Source: an uncultured Eggerthella sp. (GTDB lineage: Bacteria; Actinomycetota; Coriobacteriia; Coriobacteriales; Eggerthellaceae). Taken from it: a DNA stretch of 64,000 nt. Positions 35,587 through 44,383 of the stretch are shown piece after piece (positions within the stretch are counted from its first letter, which is position 1; the number at the start of each line of letters is the position of its first letter). The translations under genes were made by a program, and so were the position numbers. The notes beneath the pieces are model-generated. The model was not told the origin of the DNA. It did no database searches and saw only the letters and a list, made by a program, of their open reading frames with translations. Where the stretch lies: the NCBI GenBank assembly GCA_900551155.1, contig URVA01000001.1:1-64000 (forward strand), given 5' to 3'.

Positions 35587-36135
35587 ATGCAATTGCATTT
35601 AGATTTGCACGAAAATGCAACACGTGGACATATTTTAGATACTTTGCTTAACGCTATGGATGAAGCAAAGAGAACTTCATATGACGATATCGTCAATCAT
35701 GCCGTAATTCCCGATAAGCACCACCATTCCATCGTTGAGGTGCGCGAAAGCATTGATGCGCTTGAGGTACCTGAACAGGTAAAAGAAGACCTTCATGCGG
35801 TATATGAAATATTGGCGGCCGCAGAAGCAAGCGTGCATGGGTGTGCTGTGGAGGAAACTCACTTTCACGAAGTGGGTAATGCGAGTGGTATTCGCAATGC
35901 ACTTGCCATTTGCGCTGCGTTTTATGTGCTGGCACCCGAGGCGGTTGTCGCAACGCCCCTACAAACAGGTGAAGGTGAAATCGAGTGTGCTCACGGACTG
36001 CTTTCCCTTCCTGCTCCCGCAACAGCTGCTATTATTGAAGGACTTCCTGTAGCGGAGGATAAACTTCCAGGAGAGCGATGTACTCCTACTTCTGCTGCGA
36101 TTATTAAGCATTTTGTTACTTCATTTGAGGGATAG
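35587..36135 (+). CDS. Truncated LarC-like protein (LarC1 part only)
   Basis: A 182-residue protein resembling the N-terminal half of LarC, the CTP-dependent nickel-insertion enzyme of NPN cofactor synthesis. Conserved pieces are 'AAAEASVHGCAVEETHFHEVG', 'CAHGLLSLPAPATAAIIEG' and 'ERCTPTSAAIIKHF'. Full LarC has about 400 residues; here the CTP-binding LarC2 half is missing, and the next gene (kinase) begins 6 nt after the stop. The usual N-terminal 'GxSGDM' is 'ENATRGHIL', and the acidic residues after HFHEVG are lost ('NASGIRNAL'). AAAGGAG lies 6 nt before the ATG. Its partner larB is 109 nt upstream. Confidence 0.82.
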   Translation: MQLHLDLHENATRGHILDTLLNAMDEAKRTSYDDIVNHAVIPDKHHHSIVEVRESIDALEVPEQVKEDLHAVYEILAAAEASVHGCAVEETHFHEVGNASGIRNALAICAAFYVLAPEAVVATPLQTGEGEIECAHGLLSLPAPATAAIIEGLPVAEDKLPGERCTPTSAAIIKHFVTSFEG

Positions 36136-36141
36136 TGTGTA

Positions 36142-38262
36142 GTGAAATTACCTTGGCGTAAGAATAAAAATACTTACGATGACGGCGTCGACGACTTTGA
36201 TGCCTATCAAGGTATGGCTTCTGCTCATGACGAAACGCGCGCTTGGGATTCTCGCGGTAATGATTTAGGGGTATCGGCTGTTCCCCTTGTTACTCGGGAT
36301 GATTATCGGGTTACCTATACAGGTGCTGCCGAAAACGAAGCACCTCATGATTTGGATTATGGATCGGACTATGATTTGGTATATGCTTCAAATTCTGGTC
36401 CGACACTACCTGATGGAGCGCAAGCAGAATCTGAAACATTATTGCTAAATCGCTACATAGTAGCAGGTGAAGCGGGTAGTGGTGCTTTTGCTTCGGTGGT
36501 TATTGCATGGGACACCCGCATACAACGCAAAGTCGCTATTAAATGTATTCCTTTAGAGGGAACCGAAGGCCTGCCCGCGCAAGGCGGCAGCATTTTGGTA
36601 GATAATTCTTCGTTTGATATGTCGTCAGTGACGGGTCTCGAAGAGGCACGTACGGCAGCTATGCTTTCTGATTCTTCAATCGTTTCGGTATACGACTTTG
36701 AAGTTGATAAAGGTATGGCCTACCTTATTCTTGAATACGTTGACGGCTTAACGCTAGCGGATTTGCTGGCTCAGTATCCCGATGAAATTAACGCAGATAT
36801 TGTTGCTTCGGTATTTAAATCCATTTCACATGCGCTTGAGGTAGCACACAAGCGCCACGTTCTTCATTTAGATATCAAACCTGAAAACGTTTTGATTGAT
36901 CATCAAGGTCAGGTAAAAGTGACCGATTTTGGTCTTGCTCGTTTGGCGACTGAAACTGGGTATGGCACTGCCGCGGGTGGCACCATTGGTTATATGCCTC
37001 CAGAGCAAATGACTGGTCAAGAGCTTGATGAGCGCTGTGATCAATGGGCTCTTGCGAGCTTGACCTACGAAATGATAGCGGGGAAGAATCCCTTCATTGT
37101 CGATTCGCTTGCAGAGGCAGAGGATGCTATCTATGATGCGGAATTGGTCATTCCGTCCTTGTGTATGGAAGGCCTTGATGAAGATATAGACGACATTATG
37201 TTTTGCGCACTCGACCCTGATCCAGCAGAGCGCTATGACTCCGTTAAGGATTTTGCCGAGCAGTTGCAGCCCTGTTTAGGAAGCACGCGAAAAGGACGAA
37301 ACGCCTTAAAGCGTTTAGTGGGCCAAAGTGATGCAGAAGACTCTGATTTTGCTGAAACAGATCTTGATGATGACACTGAGGCTTTCGAATACGATGATGC
37401 CTGCGATTACGAGAACGAAGGCAGAGAACCCTGGCATATGTCACCACGCATGCATTCAGTTTGCATGCGCTTGTGGGCAGTGGCAGGTAGCGTGGTGTTG
37501 GCTTTTTTGTGTATCAATTCGCTCTTAGGGCCAGAATCATGGAGCTCTCAACCTGTTTCTTGGGGCGCTTTGCTGATCTGTGTGCTTCTTAGTGCGGTAT
37601 TTCCTCATGTAGGTGCTTTGCTTGTTGGAGAAGCATTTGGCGTGACACTATGCGCGTGTGGTGATCCGCTGCCGGGTATTTTCTTGATGGCGGCAACAGG
37701 CGCTTGGTGGTTTTATTCGGCACGTCAATCTGTTGAGGCTACTAACGTTGGTCTTTCGGGTGCGCTCTTTGGCGCTATTGGGCTGGCACCTCTTGTTCCT
37801 TTTGTTGCAGGCTTCCTCTTACCCGCGCGTGATGCACTACTCTCTACGCTCTATGCCATAAGTGTTGCGGTTTTACTTGCTGGTTTAGGATCAGCGTCAA
37901 TGTTTGGTTGGGACGCCTTTACGTTTGCGCCGATACCGATTGATTCGAGTTATGGCGACGTATTACTTCGGGTGATAAGCCAGCCTTCTACTTGGATTAT
38001 GATTCTTGCTTGTGTGCTTGCTGCGCTAATCGGTTCGCTTATGTGCGGTCTAGGTAAACGTGTTTGGTGTATTTTGGGCATGATCATCGCAGGTGTGCTT
38101 TTGATTGTTGGCTTGATTTGTGGCTCCCTTATCGACACCCTAGGGAAAGAGATGCTAACCAATCCTATCTTACTGGCACCTGTTATTGGCTCTACTGTGT
38201 TAGGGGTATTTTTAGCAAGCGTTGCTCTTCCAGGACGCACGTTTCACGACACTGAAGAGTAG
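36142..38262 (+). CDS. Membrane-bound Ser/Thr protein kinase
   Basis: A 706-residue PknB-type kinase. An acidic N-terminus (about 1-105) is followed by a kinase domain at about 107-380: Gly loop 'GEAGSGAFASVV', Lys134 in 'VAIKCIP', catalytic loop 'HLDIKPEN' (242-249), DFG at 262-264, and 'GYMPPEQMTG' with 'DQWALASLTYEMIAGKNPF'. The HRD arginine is Leu, making it a non-RD kinase. An acidic linker leads to about seven TM helices (from about residue 438 to the end), so the kinase faces the cytoplasm. GTG start at 36142, 6 nt after the LarC-like gene; GAGGG serves as ribosome site. Targets unknown. Confidence 0.9.
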   Translation: MKLPWRKNKNTYDDGVDDFDAYQGMASAHDETRAWDSRGNDLGVSAVPLVTRDDYRVTYTGAAENEAPHDLDYGSDYDLVYASNSGPTLPDGAQAESETLLLNRYIVAGEAGSGAFASVVIAWDTRIQRKVAIKCIPLEGTEGLPAQGGSILVDNSSFDMSSVTGLEEARTAAMLSDSSIVSVYDFEVDKGMAYLILEYVDGLTLADLLAQYPDEINADIVASVFKSISHALEVAHKRHVLHLDIKPENVLIDHQGQVKVTDFGLARLATETGYGTAAGGTIGYMPPEQMTGQELDERCDQWALASLTYEMIAGKNPFIVDSLAEAEDAIYDAELVIPSLCMEGLDEDIDDIMFCALDPDPAERYDSVKDFAEQLQPCLGSTRKGRNALKRLVGQSDAEDSDFAETDLDDDTEAFEYDDACDYENEGREPWHMSPRMHSVCMRLWAVAGSVVLAFLCINSLLGPESWSSQPVSWGALLICVLLSAVFPHVGALLVGEAFGVTLCACGDPLPGIFLMAATGAWWFYSARQSVEATNVGLSGALFGAIGLAPLVPFVAGFLLPARDALLSTLYAISVAVLLAGLGSASMFGWDAFTFAPIPIDSSYGDVLLRVISQPSTWIMILACVLAALIGSLMCGLGKRVWCILGMIIAGVLLIVGLICGSLIDTLGKEMLTNPILLAPVIGSTVLGVFLASVALPGRTFHDTEE

Positions 38263-38380
38263 ACACGATTAAGCGAGTGATTCATTCGGCAGCTAATGTG
38301 TCCAAACGCGGCGAGAAGCGGTTGGATGCTGACAGGTGCGCACGACAGTTACACGTAACGGTTATTCACTTGGTAGTTAT

Positions 38381-39316
38381 TCACTCGGTAGGGCGTCCAG
38401 AGAAATTCAAATTTCTTGTAATCTTTTTTGCATCGTCGGAAGAAAAACTATCTTCAATAAACTGCGGAATAAGCGTATTTGCTTCGCTTAAGGTGGCGTT
38501 GAAGATGTCTTCAAAACTCGTCGTGTGGTGTTCCTCTGTGAAAGGATTGATCCATGTATGATGTTCGTGATTATCAAAGGCGCTTTTAGTAAGCGCAAGC
38601 GGGCGATGACAAAATGCTTGGGCAAAGGAATGTCTTCTAAATCTGCGCTCCACTATTCCGTAAAGGCTGCGCTTAAACCCTTGAGGTGAATAAGTTGCAA
38701 ACTGTACGCGACGATAGTTATGCACACTTGCAGAAAAAAGATGAGCAGGAGTCAGCTTTTCGTAGGTATCCCAAAAAGCGGCGCACATAATGTGCGAAAT
38801 GGCGGCAAGGGATTGTTCATCTGCTTTAAGTATTTCTTTGTAGGGTTTAAAGGACGAAATGGTCTTTCCTTTGTGGGTGTAGAGAATTAGCTCGTCAAGT
38901 TCGCTTTCGATAACCGCATGAACTTCATGACCATCATGTTCGTCTAAACCATCAATGCCTGCACTGCATAAAGCGTATTGCTGCGCGTAAACAAAAGGAT
39001 GTGCGGCACGATCAAGTAAATAGTGGCACAAAAATCCCGCACAAAACGCACGAACCGTTTCTTGCATATTGGAAGGTGCAAGAGTGGGACTTTTGGAAAT
39101 GGTAAGCAAAAGTTCGGCAGGTTTTTTGCTATGCATCAGGCTGCCCATTGCGCGATAAGCGGACAAAGATGGAGAAATTACGCAGAAAAAGAGCGGATCA
39201 GGTCCTTGGCTGCCAAGAAGAAAAGCATTTTGTTCGCGCTCGTTGGAAATAAACGAAAGCGCAGGCAAAGTAAGCATTTCTTGTGCAAATTGGTGGTGCG
39301 TAATGATTGCTGGCAT
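38381..39316 (-). CDS. Zinc-dependent phospholipase C-like protein
   Basis: A 311-residue protein rich in His and Asp. 'AIITHHQFAQEML' at the N-terminus, 'GSQGPDPLFF', 'FCAGFLCHYLLDRAAHPFVYA' and 'EVHAVIESELDELIL' match the bacterial 'zinc dependent phospholipase C' family of the PLC/P1-nuclease fold, whose His/Asp residues ligate three zincs. No signal peptide is seen, so it is probably cytoplasmic. The exact substrate is not known. GGCGAGG lies before the ATG on this strand. It is leftward and convergent with the kinase gene. Confidence 0.8.
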   Translation of the reverse strand: MPAIITHHQFAQEMLTLPALSFISNEREQNAFLLGSQGPDPLFFCVISPSLSAYRAMGSLMHSKKPAELLLTISKSPTLAPSNMQETVRAFCAGFLCHYLLDRAAHPFVYAQQYALCSAGIDGLDEHDGHEVHAVIESELDELILYTHKGKTISSFKPYKEILKADEQSLAAISHIMCAAFWDTYEKLTPAHLFSASVHNYRRVQFATYSPQGFKRSLYGIVERRFRRHSFAQAFCHRPLALTKSAFDNHEHHTWINPFTEEHHTTSFEDIFNATLSEANTLIPQFIEDSFSSDDAKKITRNLNFSGRPTE

Positions 39317-39647
39317 GACGGACCTCGCCTTCTTAACAATTTTTTAAGTTCGGTAGCGCGATGGATGCGTATACTTTTCTCCGTTCATAATGAATCTGTT
39401 TTTCGGATCATTCAAGAGCGTACCAAGAAAAGCAAACCTTTTCGTTATGAATGCTGTTAGCGAAAATGTATTAGAGAAAAGTGTCGCGAAGAATGGCGAA
39501 CGCCTTGCGGAAAGTGCTGACGAAGAATGGCGAACGCCTTGCGGAAAGCGCCGCTAAAGAATGGCGAACGCCTTGTTGGATCTCGACGAAGAGCAGCGGG
39601 CGTTATGGTAACTGTTTGCAAGGTGTAGGGAAGGATTAGATAACAAC
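39317..39647. other. 331-nt divergent spacer with tandem repeats
   Basis: The spacer between the leftward phospholipase-like gene and the rightward MFS gene. No gene is seen. Its right half contains three tandem repeats (39486-39578), described separately. Confidence 0.5.
39486..39578. repeat. Three tandem repeats, 34-bp period
   Basis: The core GAATGGCGAACGCCTTG starts at 39491, 39525 and 39559. The first two copies agree over about 28 nt, extending into GCGGAAAG. Each core contains the small palindrome GGCG-AA-CGCC. The array sits about 70 nt upstream of the MFS permease start. Confidence 0.85.
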
Positions 39648-40874
39648 ATGGCATTTGGCTTAACTAAAAAGGAATTCAGTTGGGTTTTATATGATGTCGG
39701 AAATTCAGCGTTTGTCATGTTATCTACAGCGCTTATTCCTGTATATTTTGCCTCGATTGCTGAAGAAGGATCTTCTGTCGTTGTTGCTTGGGGTTATGCC
39801 GAAACAGTGGCCTCGCTCATCCTTGCGCTTTTGATGCCGCTTTTAGGAAGCCTGGCAGATCTTGCAGGTAACAAGAAAAAGTTTCTCATCGGATTTGCGG
39901 GAACAGGCGCCGTTGCCTGCGCTGCGTTAGGTGTGCCTCAACATGCCTTGGCTTTTTTGGTGGTGTATGTCGTTTCTTCGGTAATGCTTAATGGGTCAAT
40001 GGTTTTCTACGATGCATTCTTGATCGATGCCACTACTGAAGATCGCTACGACAAGGTTTCTTCTCATGGTTATGCCTGGGGCTACATCGGCTCATGCATT
40101 CCCTTTATTGCTTGTCTGGCAGTAGTGCTTGGTGGACCATCTTTTGGCATGGATATGGCAACGGGCATGAAAGTGGCCTTTGTTATTACTGCACTGTGGT
40201 GGGTAGCGTTTACTATTCCTATCGCTAAAAATGTAAAGCAGACTCATTTTCGCGAGCATACTAGTCATGTTTTTCAAACGACGTTTGCCAGCTTGAAAAA
40301 CACCATGAAAAACATTGCGCACGATAAGCGCTTGCTATTCTTTCTTATTGCGTTTTTCTTTTATATTGACGGCGTGCACACCGTTATCAAAATGTCTACC
40401 AGCTACGGAACTGAACTAGGCATAGATTCTACGCAGCTGGTTTTGGCGCTTTTAGTAACCCAGTTTGTTGCGTTTCCTTTTGCAATTGCGTATGGCAATT
40501 TGGCAAAACGTTTCGGAACGCGTCATATGCTGATGGTTGGCGTTTTGGCTTATTTCTGTATTGTGATGTTTGCTGCATTCTTCCTAAAATCGGCACTTGA
40601 ATTCTGGATTTTGGCAATTTGCGTCGGTCTTTTCCAGGGTGGCATTCAAGCGCTTTCTCGTTCGGAATACGGCAAGCTTATTCCCAAAGATAAAGCGAAC
40701 GAGTATTACGGATTTTTTGACATTTTCGGCAAGTATGCAGCCGTTATGGGAACGTTTTTAGTCAGTATTTTTACCCAAATAACAGGCAACCCCTCATTCG
40801 GGGTTCTTTCCATTGCGGTTTTGTTTGTTGTGGGCTTCTTCTTTTTGCGTGCTATGCCAAAACCGAAGGCATAG
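39648..40874 (+). CDS. MFS permease, UMF1 / Atg22-like
   Basis: A 408-residue, 12-TM major facilitator. The N-terminal 'EFSWVLYDVGNSAFVMLSTALIPVYF' (the 'YD.gnSaf' motif) and 'FYDAFLIDATTEDRYDKVSSHGYAWGYIGS' are hallmarks of the UMF1 group related to the yeast vacuolar exporter Atg22. Bacterial members are probably exporters of amino acids or similar solutes, not proven. GAAGGATTAG precedes the ATG. The gene is monocistronic and converges on the pyridoxamine kinase gene across a bidirectional terminator. Confidence 0.9.
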   Translation: MAFGLTKKEFSWVLYDVGNSAFVMLSTALIPVYFASIAEEGSSVVVAWGYAETVASLILALLMPLLGSLADLAGNKKKFLIGFAGTGAVACAALGVPQHALAFLVVYVVSSVMLNGSMVFYDAFLIDATTEDRYDKVSSHGYAWGYIGSCIPFIACLAVVLGGPSFGMDMATGMKVAFVITALWWVAFTIPIAKNVKQTHFREHTSHVFQTTFASLKNTMKNIAHDKRLLFFLIAFFFYIDGVHTVIKMSTSYGTELGIDSTQLVLALLVTQFVAFPFAIAYGNLAKRFGTRHMLMVGVLAYFCIVMFAAFFLKSALEFWILAICVGLFQGGIQALSRSEYGKLIPKDKANEYYGFFDIFGKYAAVMGTFLVSIFTQITGNPSFGVLSIAVLFVVGFFFLRAMPKPKA

Positions 40875-40891
40875 CGAAAGTGAAGGCGTAA

Positions 40892-40942
40892 AAAACCGAA
40901 TCGAAACAGCGCGCGATTGTTTGCACTGTACGATTCGGTTTT
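40892..40942. terminator. Bidirectional terminator between converging genes
   Basis: AAAACCGAATCG (40892-40903) and CGATTCGGTTTT (40931-40942) form a perfect 12-bp stem with T-runs on either strand. A second copy of the right arm follows at 40959-40966. Confidence 0.85.
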
Positions 40943-40966
40943 GATTGTTTGCACTGTACGATTCGG
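40915..40966. repeat. Duplicated terminator arm
   Basis: GATTGTTTGCACTGTACGAT... occurs twice, at 40915-40938 and 40943-40966 (24 nt, identical, 28-bp period), so the left arm at 40892 can pair with either copy. Confidence 0.88.
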
Positions 40967-40981
40967 ATTTTTGTTTAATTG

Positions 40982-41854
40982 CTATTTTTGCAGCAAATCA
41001 GCAATGCGGCCAATCAAAAGTTCAAAGCTTACGCCGCGATCCTTGAAGTTTGGCTGTTTGCTGGAAACAATCATGGCATCGTGGGTTAACTCACCCGCGA
41101 ATTCGACTGCTTCTTGAAGGGTGCGGCCAGCCATAATAGCTGCCAACAGGCAAGAGCAGTACAAGTCGCCGGTGCCATGGAGCATGTAGGGCAGATATTC
41201 GTTTGATGCTTCGAAGAAATCAATATCAATACCAGCAGCAAAGTTGCGAATCAAACCATCATCACGCTGAATACCTTTGAGCACTACATTCTTTGCGCCC
41301 TTAGCAATAAGAGCATCAATAATACGCTTAGCTTCGTCGTCGCTAATGTTGGTGCCCTTCCATTCTTCACCAAGGATAATGGCGGCCTCAGTCAAATTAG
41401 GAGTCAAAATGTCAGCATCGCAAGCAAGTTCTGCCATAGCTGCGCATAATTCTGGAGTATATGTGGGGTATACCTTGCCGTGGTCAGCCATTACGGGATC
41501 AACTACGCGTAGAGCTTTTGGATAGCGCTCATAGAGGCTGCGAATAATATCTACCTGTTCGGGAGCGCCCAAAAAGCCAGAATACACTGCGTCAATTTCG
41601 ACACCAATATTTTGCCATGCAGCTAAATAGTCGGACAAAATATCGGTAGTGTCATGCATATACCAGCCAGGAAAAGCGGTGTGGGACGAAAACAATCCCG
41701 TAGGAACGGGGCACACATCGCATCCGCCTGCAGATACTACTGGAATAGCGATTCCCAATGAGCATTTGCCATATCCGCACAAATCGTGCACTGCAGCTAC
41801 TCGGGGGATGTAGTCGGGATTAGCTTTCCGATCATACAAAACGGTTTGCGTCAT
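40982..41854 (-). CDS. Pyridoxamine/pyridoxal kinase
   Basis: Ribokinase-superfamily enzyme phosphorylating B6 vitamers. The 290-residue protein has 'VAAVHDLCGYGKCSLGIAIPVVSAGG', 'PTGLFSSHTAFP', 'YSGFLGAPEQVDII', 'VVDPVMADHGKVY', 'ILTPNLTEAAIIL' and the anion-hole/base 'LHGTGDLYCSCLLAAIMAG', where Asp of GTGD is catalytic. This pattern is that of PdxY-type pyridoxamine kinases. Its start overlaps the end of the small membrane-protein gene by 4 nt, so the two are coupled. PLP made here serves Alr, GlyA and the aminotransferase at 53130. Confidence 0.93.
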   Translation of the reverse strand: MTQTVLYDRKANPDYIPRVAAVHDLCGYGKCSLGIAIPVVSAGGCDVCPVPTGLFSSHTAFPGWYMHDTTDILSDYLAAWQNIGVEIDAVYSGFLGAPEQVDIIRSLYERYPKALRVVDPVMADHGKVYPTYTPELCAAMAELACDADILTPNLTEAAIILGEEWKGTNISDDEAKRIIDALIAKGAKNVVLKGIQRDDGLIRNFAAGIDIDFFEASNEYLPYMLHGTGDLYCSCLLAAIMAGRTLQEAVEFAGELTHDAMIVSSKQPNFKDRGVSFELLIGRIADLLQK

Positions 41855-42042
41855 TTTGTTTCTTCTTCCTCTTCAAATTTCCAACCGTCATCTTCTACGT
41901 TACCGCGATCTTTAAAGGTTTTGCGGGTTCTTCGTTCTAAAATTGCAGCAATAAGGGTTGATGCAACTAGAAACACAAGAATCAAACATCCAATGCCTTG
42001 CATGGTTTCAAACAGGAAATGATATAACGCTGCGAAATCCAT
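41851..42042 (-). CDS. Small single-pass membrane protein
   Basis: A 63-residue protein from ATG 42042 (or 74 residues from GTG 42075). It has one TM helix ('GIGCLILVFLVASTLIAAIL'), then a basic patch ('ERRTRKTFK') and a very acidic tail ('EDDGWKFEEEEETK'). By the positive-inside rule the tail is cytoplasmic. GGAAGGA lies 12 nt before the ATG, slightly far, so the start is uncertain. It overlaps the pyridoxamine kinase gene by 4 nt. Function not recognised. Confidence 0.65.
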   Translation of the reverse strand: MDFAALYHFLFETMQGIGCLILVFLVASTLIAAILERRTRKTFKDRGNVEDDGWKFEEEEETK

Positions 42043-42200
42043 GATTTTCAGTGATCCTTCCTGAATTTCTTTCACATTTTTCTGTTCATTGCGCTAACCC
42101 TCCGAGTGATACCGCAGAAGATTAGCGATTAAGAGTATACTAACGCTACTGATTATCTTTATAAATTAACCAAGTAGAAAACTACGTCGAAAGGACAGTC

Positions 42201-43484
42201 ATGCTAGACATCCGGTTCGTCCGCGAACACCTTGATGAAGTTGCCACTGCAATGGAAAATCGCAACCATTCATGGGACTCTGAATATTTCAAAGAGTTGG
42301 ACGAATCAAGACGTTCATTAATTGGTCAAGAAGAAGAACTACTCAATCAGCGCAACGTGCTTTCTAAGTCCATTGGAAAGTTGATGGGCGAAGGCAAGAA
42401 GGACGAAGCCGAGGCTACCAAGGCTCAGGTTTCTGAATTAAAGGATCGTATTGCTGATTTAAGCGCAAAGCGTGCTGAAGCTGAAGAAAAGCTTAACGAT
42501 TTGTTAATGGGCACGCCTAACATGCCTGCTGATACAACGCCAGTAGGCAAGGATGAAAACGACAACCCTGAGGTTCGTCGCTGGGGAACCCCACGTGATT
42601 TTGAAGCTGAAGGCATCGAAATGAAACCTCACTGGGATTTGGGTGCAGATTTGGGCATTATCGATGCTGAGCGCGCAGTAAAGCTTGCGGGTAGCCGTTT
42701 TGTTTTGCTGGGTGGCCTTGGTGCTCGCTTGGAGCGCGCATTGATTAACTTTATGGCAGATACTCATATTTCTCGTGGCTATAAAGAGTGGTGGTGCCCT
42801 GCAATGGCAAATGCCACTACACTTACGGGCACTGGTCAACTTCCTAAGTTTGAAGACGACCTGTTCAAGACGCGCGAAGGAATGTATCTCATTCCTACCG
42901 CTGAAGTTCAGCTGACCAACATTCATTCTGGCGAAGTTTTGGATGCTGCTAATCTGCCTTTGAAGTACTGTGCATTCACCCCTTGCTTCCGCGAAGAAGC
43001 AGGTTCTGCTGGTCGCGATACGCGCGGCCTTATTCGCGTGCATCAGTTCGATAAGGTTGAAATGGTGAAATACGCAAAGCCAGAAGAAAGCTACGATGAT
43101 CTGGAAGCTATGGTGGCAGATGCGGAAAACATCCTGCAGCTGCTTGGCTTGCCTTATCGCGTTATTTCTTTATGCACAGGCGATATCGGATTCTCTGCAG
43201 CAAAGACCTATGACTTGGAAGTTTGGTTGCCTTCCTATAATGCTTACAAGGAAATTTCTTCTTGCTCTAACTGCGTGGATTTCCAGGCACGTCGTGCAAA
43301 CATTAAGTATCGCGATCCTGAAAACTTCAAGGGATCTCGCCTTGTACATACCTTGAATGGTTCTGGTTTGGCAGTTGGCCGTACTATGGCTGCTGTTTTG
43401 GAAAACTATCAGCAGGCTGACGGATCGGTTAAAGTTCCTGATGTTTTGGTTCCCTATATGGGTGGCGTTGAGGTCATTCGCTAA
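42201..43484 (+). CDS. serS: Seryl-tRNA synthetase
   Basis: Class II aminoacyl-tRNA synthetase, 427 residues. The N-terminal coiled-coil arm (about 25-100) binds the tRNA-Ser long arm. Motif 2 is '[22 protein letters not shown]' with the first 20 residues as the core, and motif 3 is '[18 protein letters not shown]'. '[10 protein letters not shown]' and '[15 protein letters not shown]' are standard. AAAGGAC precedes the ATG. The 125-nt leader shows no T-box hallmarks. The next gene starts 56 nt later. Confidence 0.97.
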   Translation: MLDIRFVREHLDEVATAMENRNHSWDSEYFKELDESRRSLIGQEEELLNQRNVLSKSIGKLMGEGKKDEAEATKAQVSELKDRIADLSAKRAEAEEKLNDLLMGTPNMPADTTPVGKDENDNPEVRRWGTPRDFEAEGIEMKPHWDLGADLGIIDAERAVKLAGSRFVLLGGLGARLERALINFMADTHISRGYKEWWCPAMANATTLTGTGQLPKFEDDLFKTREGMYLIPTAEVQLTNIHSGEVLDAANLPLKYCAFTPCFREEAGSAGRDTRGLIRVHQFDKVEMVKYAKPEESYDDLEAMVADAENILQLLGLPYRVISLCTGDIGFSAAKTYDLEVWLPSYNAYKEISSCSNCVDFQARRANIKYRDPENFKGSRLVHTLNGSGLAVGRTMAAVLENYQQADGSVKVPDVLVPYMGGVEVIR

Positions 43485-43540
43485 AGCAAAGCGAATCAAG
43501 CTAGGCTAGCAGACGCGGTTTAAGGATTTTATTCACGTAC

Positions 43541-44383
43541 ATGGTGGCGAAAAAGAACAATAACCTTTCTTCAGATGGGCGCTCTCGAAAAAAGCGCCCA
43601 TCTGTTGCTGGGAAAAAAGTTGCTCAGGGATCTCGCATTAGCACTACTGCGTCTTCTAAAACGGGAACTCCTCGACTTGATCGCAGTTCCTTCAAGAAAA
43701 GCAAGAAAACCCAGCTGAATGATTCGGGATCTTTTGCAGAAGTAAGTACTCAAGAGGTTTTGCAAGAGGTTTCCAAGAGCAGCTCCAAAGATTTTAATGG
43801 TGCGTTCGGCGGCGCAAGCGGCTCGGGTAGCGTAAGTAGTGCAAGTGGTGCGGCAAGCATGAGCGGCGTTGATAATGCGGATGGCGTTGCTGATGCGAGC
43901 GCTGTGGGCAGCGCAAGTGGCGTGGAAGGCGCGGGCAGCGCAAGTGGTGTAAGTGATGCGGCAAGTGCGAGTGGCGCAAGCGCCGCAGGTAAGTTGAAAG
44001 CCCGTAAGCCGCTAAAGCGTAAAGGTATTTCTCGGCGTTTTCTTATTGGATCTCTCGTAGTAATCCTTTTGTTGGTAATTGGTACAGGGCTTTTAGCGTG
44101 GAATCAATGGTTCCGCTACGACGATGCCGCCGACATTCAAGGCACGTGGGTTATAGATGGGTCAAGTCAAAGTATCACGATCAATGAAACCGATATTGTG
44201 ATGACTGACGATGTTTCGTATCCCTATACGCTTGATACATTCCAGAAGACCATTTCATTTTCTTTCAAGCAATACAGCGGATCGGGCTCTTACGCATTTT
44301 CTCCTGAGCGAACCACTCTGGTAATTACCGAAACCGACGCGGATACAGGCGAAAAAGTATCAACTAAATTGGTGAAGCAATGA
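43541..44383 (+). CDS. Single-pass membrane protein with Ser/Ala/Gly-rich cytoplasmic region
   Basis: A 280-residue protein of unknown function. Residues 1-80 are Lys/Ser-rich; about 90-145 are a Gly-Ser-Ala-Val low-complexity tract ('SGSGSVSSASGAASMSG'); 'RKPLKRKGISRRF' is a basic stop-transfer, followed by one TM helix at about 166-187. The extracellular domain (about 195-280) has short beta strands ('IQGTWVIDGSSQSITI', 'ISFSFKQYSGSGSYAF') like lipocalin-type DUFs. The start lacks a close Shine-Dalgarno. A 12-bp hairpin lies in its first codons (43572-43604). It overlaps the next gene by 4 nt. Confidence 0.72.
   Translation: MVAKKNNNLSSDGRSRKKRPSVAGKKVAQGSRISTTASSKTGTPRLDRSSFKKSKKTQLNDSGSFAEVSTQEVLQEVSKSSSKDFNGAFGGASGSGSVSSASGAASMSGVDNADGVADASAVGSASGVEGAGSASGVSDAASASGASAAGKLKARKPLKRKGISRRFLIGSLVVILLLVIGTGLLAWNQWFRYDDAADIQGTWVIDGSSQSITINETDIVMTDDVSYPYTLDTFQKTISFSFKQYSGSGSYAFSPERTTLVITETDADTGEKVSTKLVKQ
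43572..43604. repeat. 12-bp inverted repeat inside the start of the membrane-protein gene
   Basis: CAGATGGGCGCT (43572-43583) and AGCGCCCATCTG (43593-43604) form a perfect stem with a 9-nt loop. There is no T-run. It may attenuate or regulate the gene, or mean that the true start lies further downstream. Confidence 0.7.

Noticed and set aside
36136..36500. Remnant of LarC2 after the short LarC gene
   Set aside because: The downstream reading frame is the kinase gene from 36142; no frame there shows LarC2-like residues, so it is a real truncation and not a simple frameshift.
39486..39578. CRISPR array
   Set aside because: Only three units, spacer-like parts are short and nearly identical, and there are no cas genes.
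42076..42200. T-box leader before serS
   Set aside because: Only 125 nt, with no T-box sequence or terminator/antiterminator pair.
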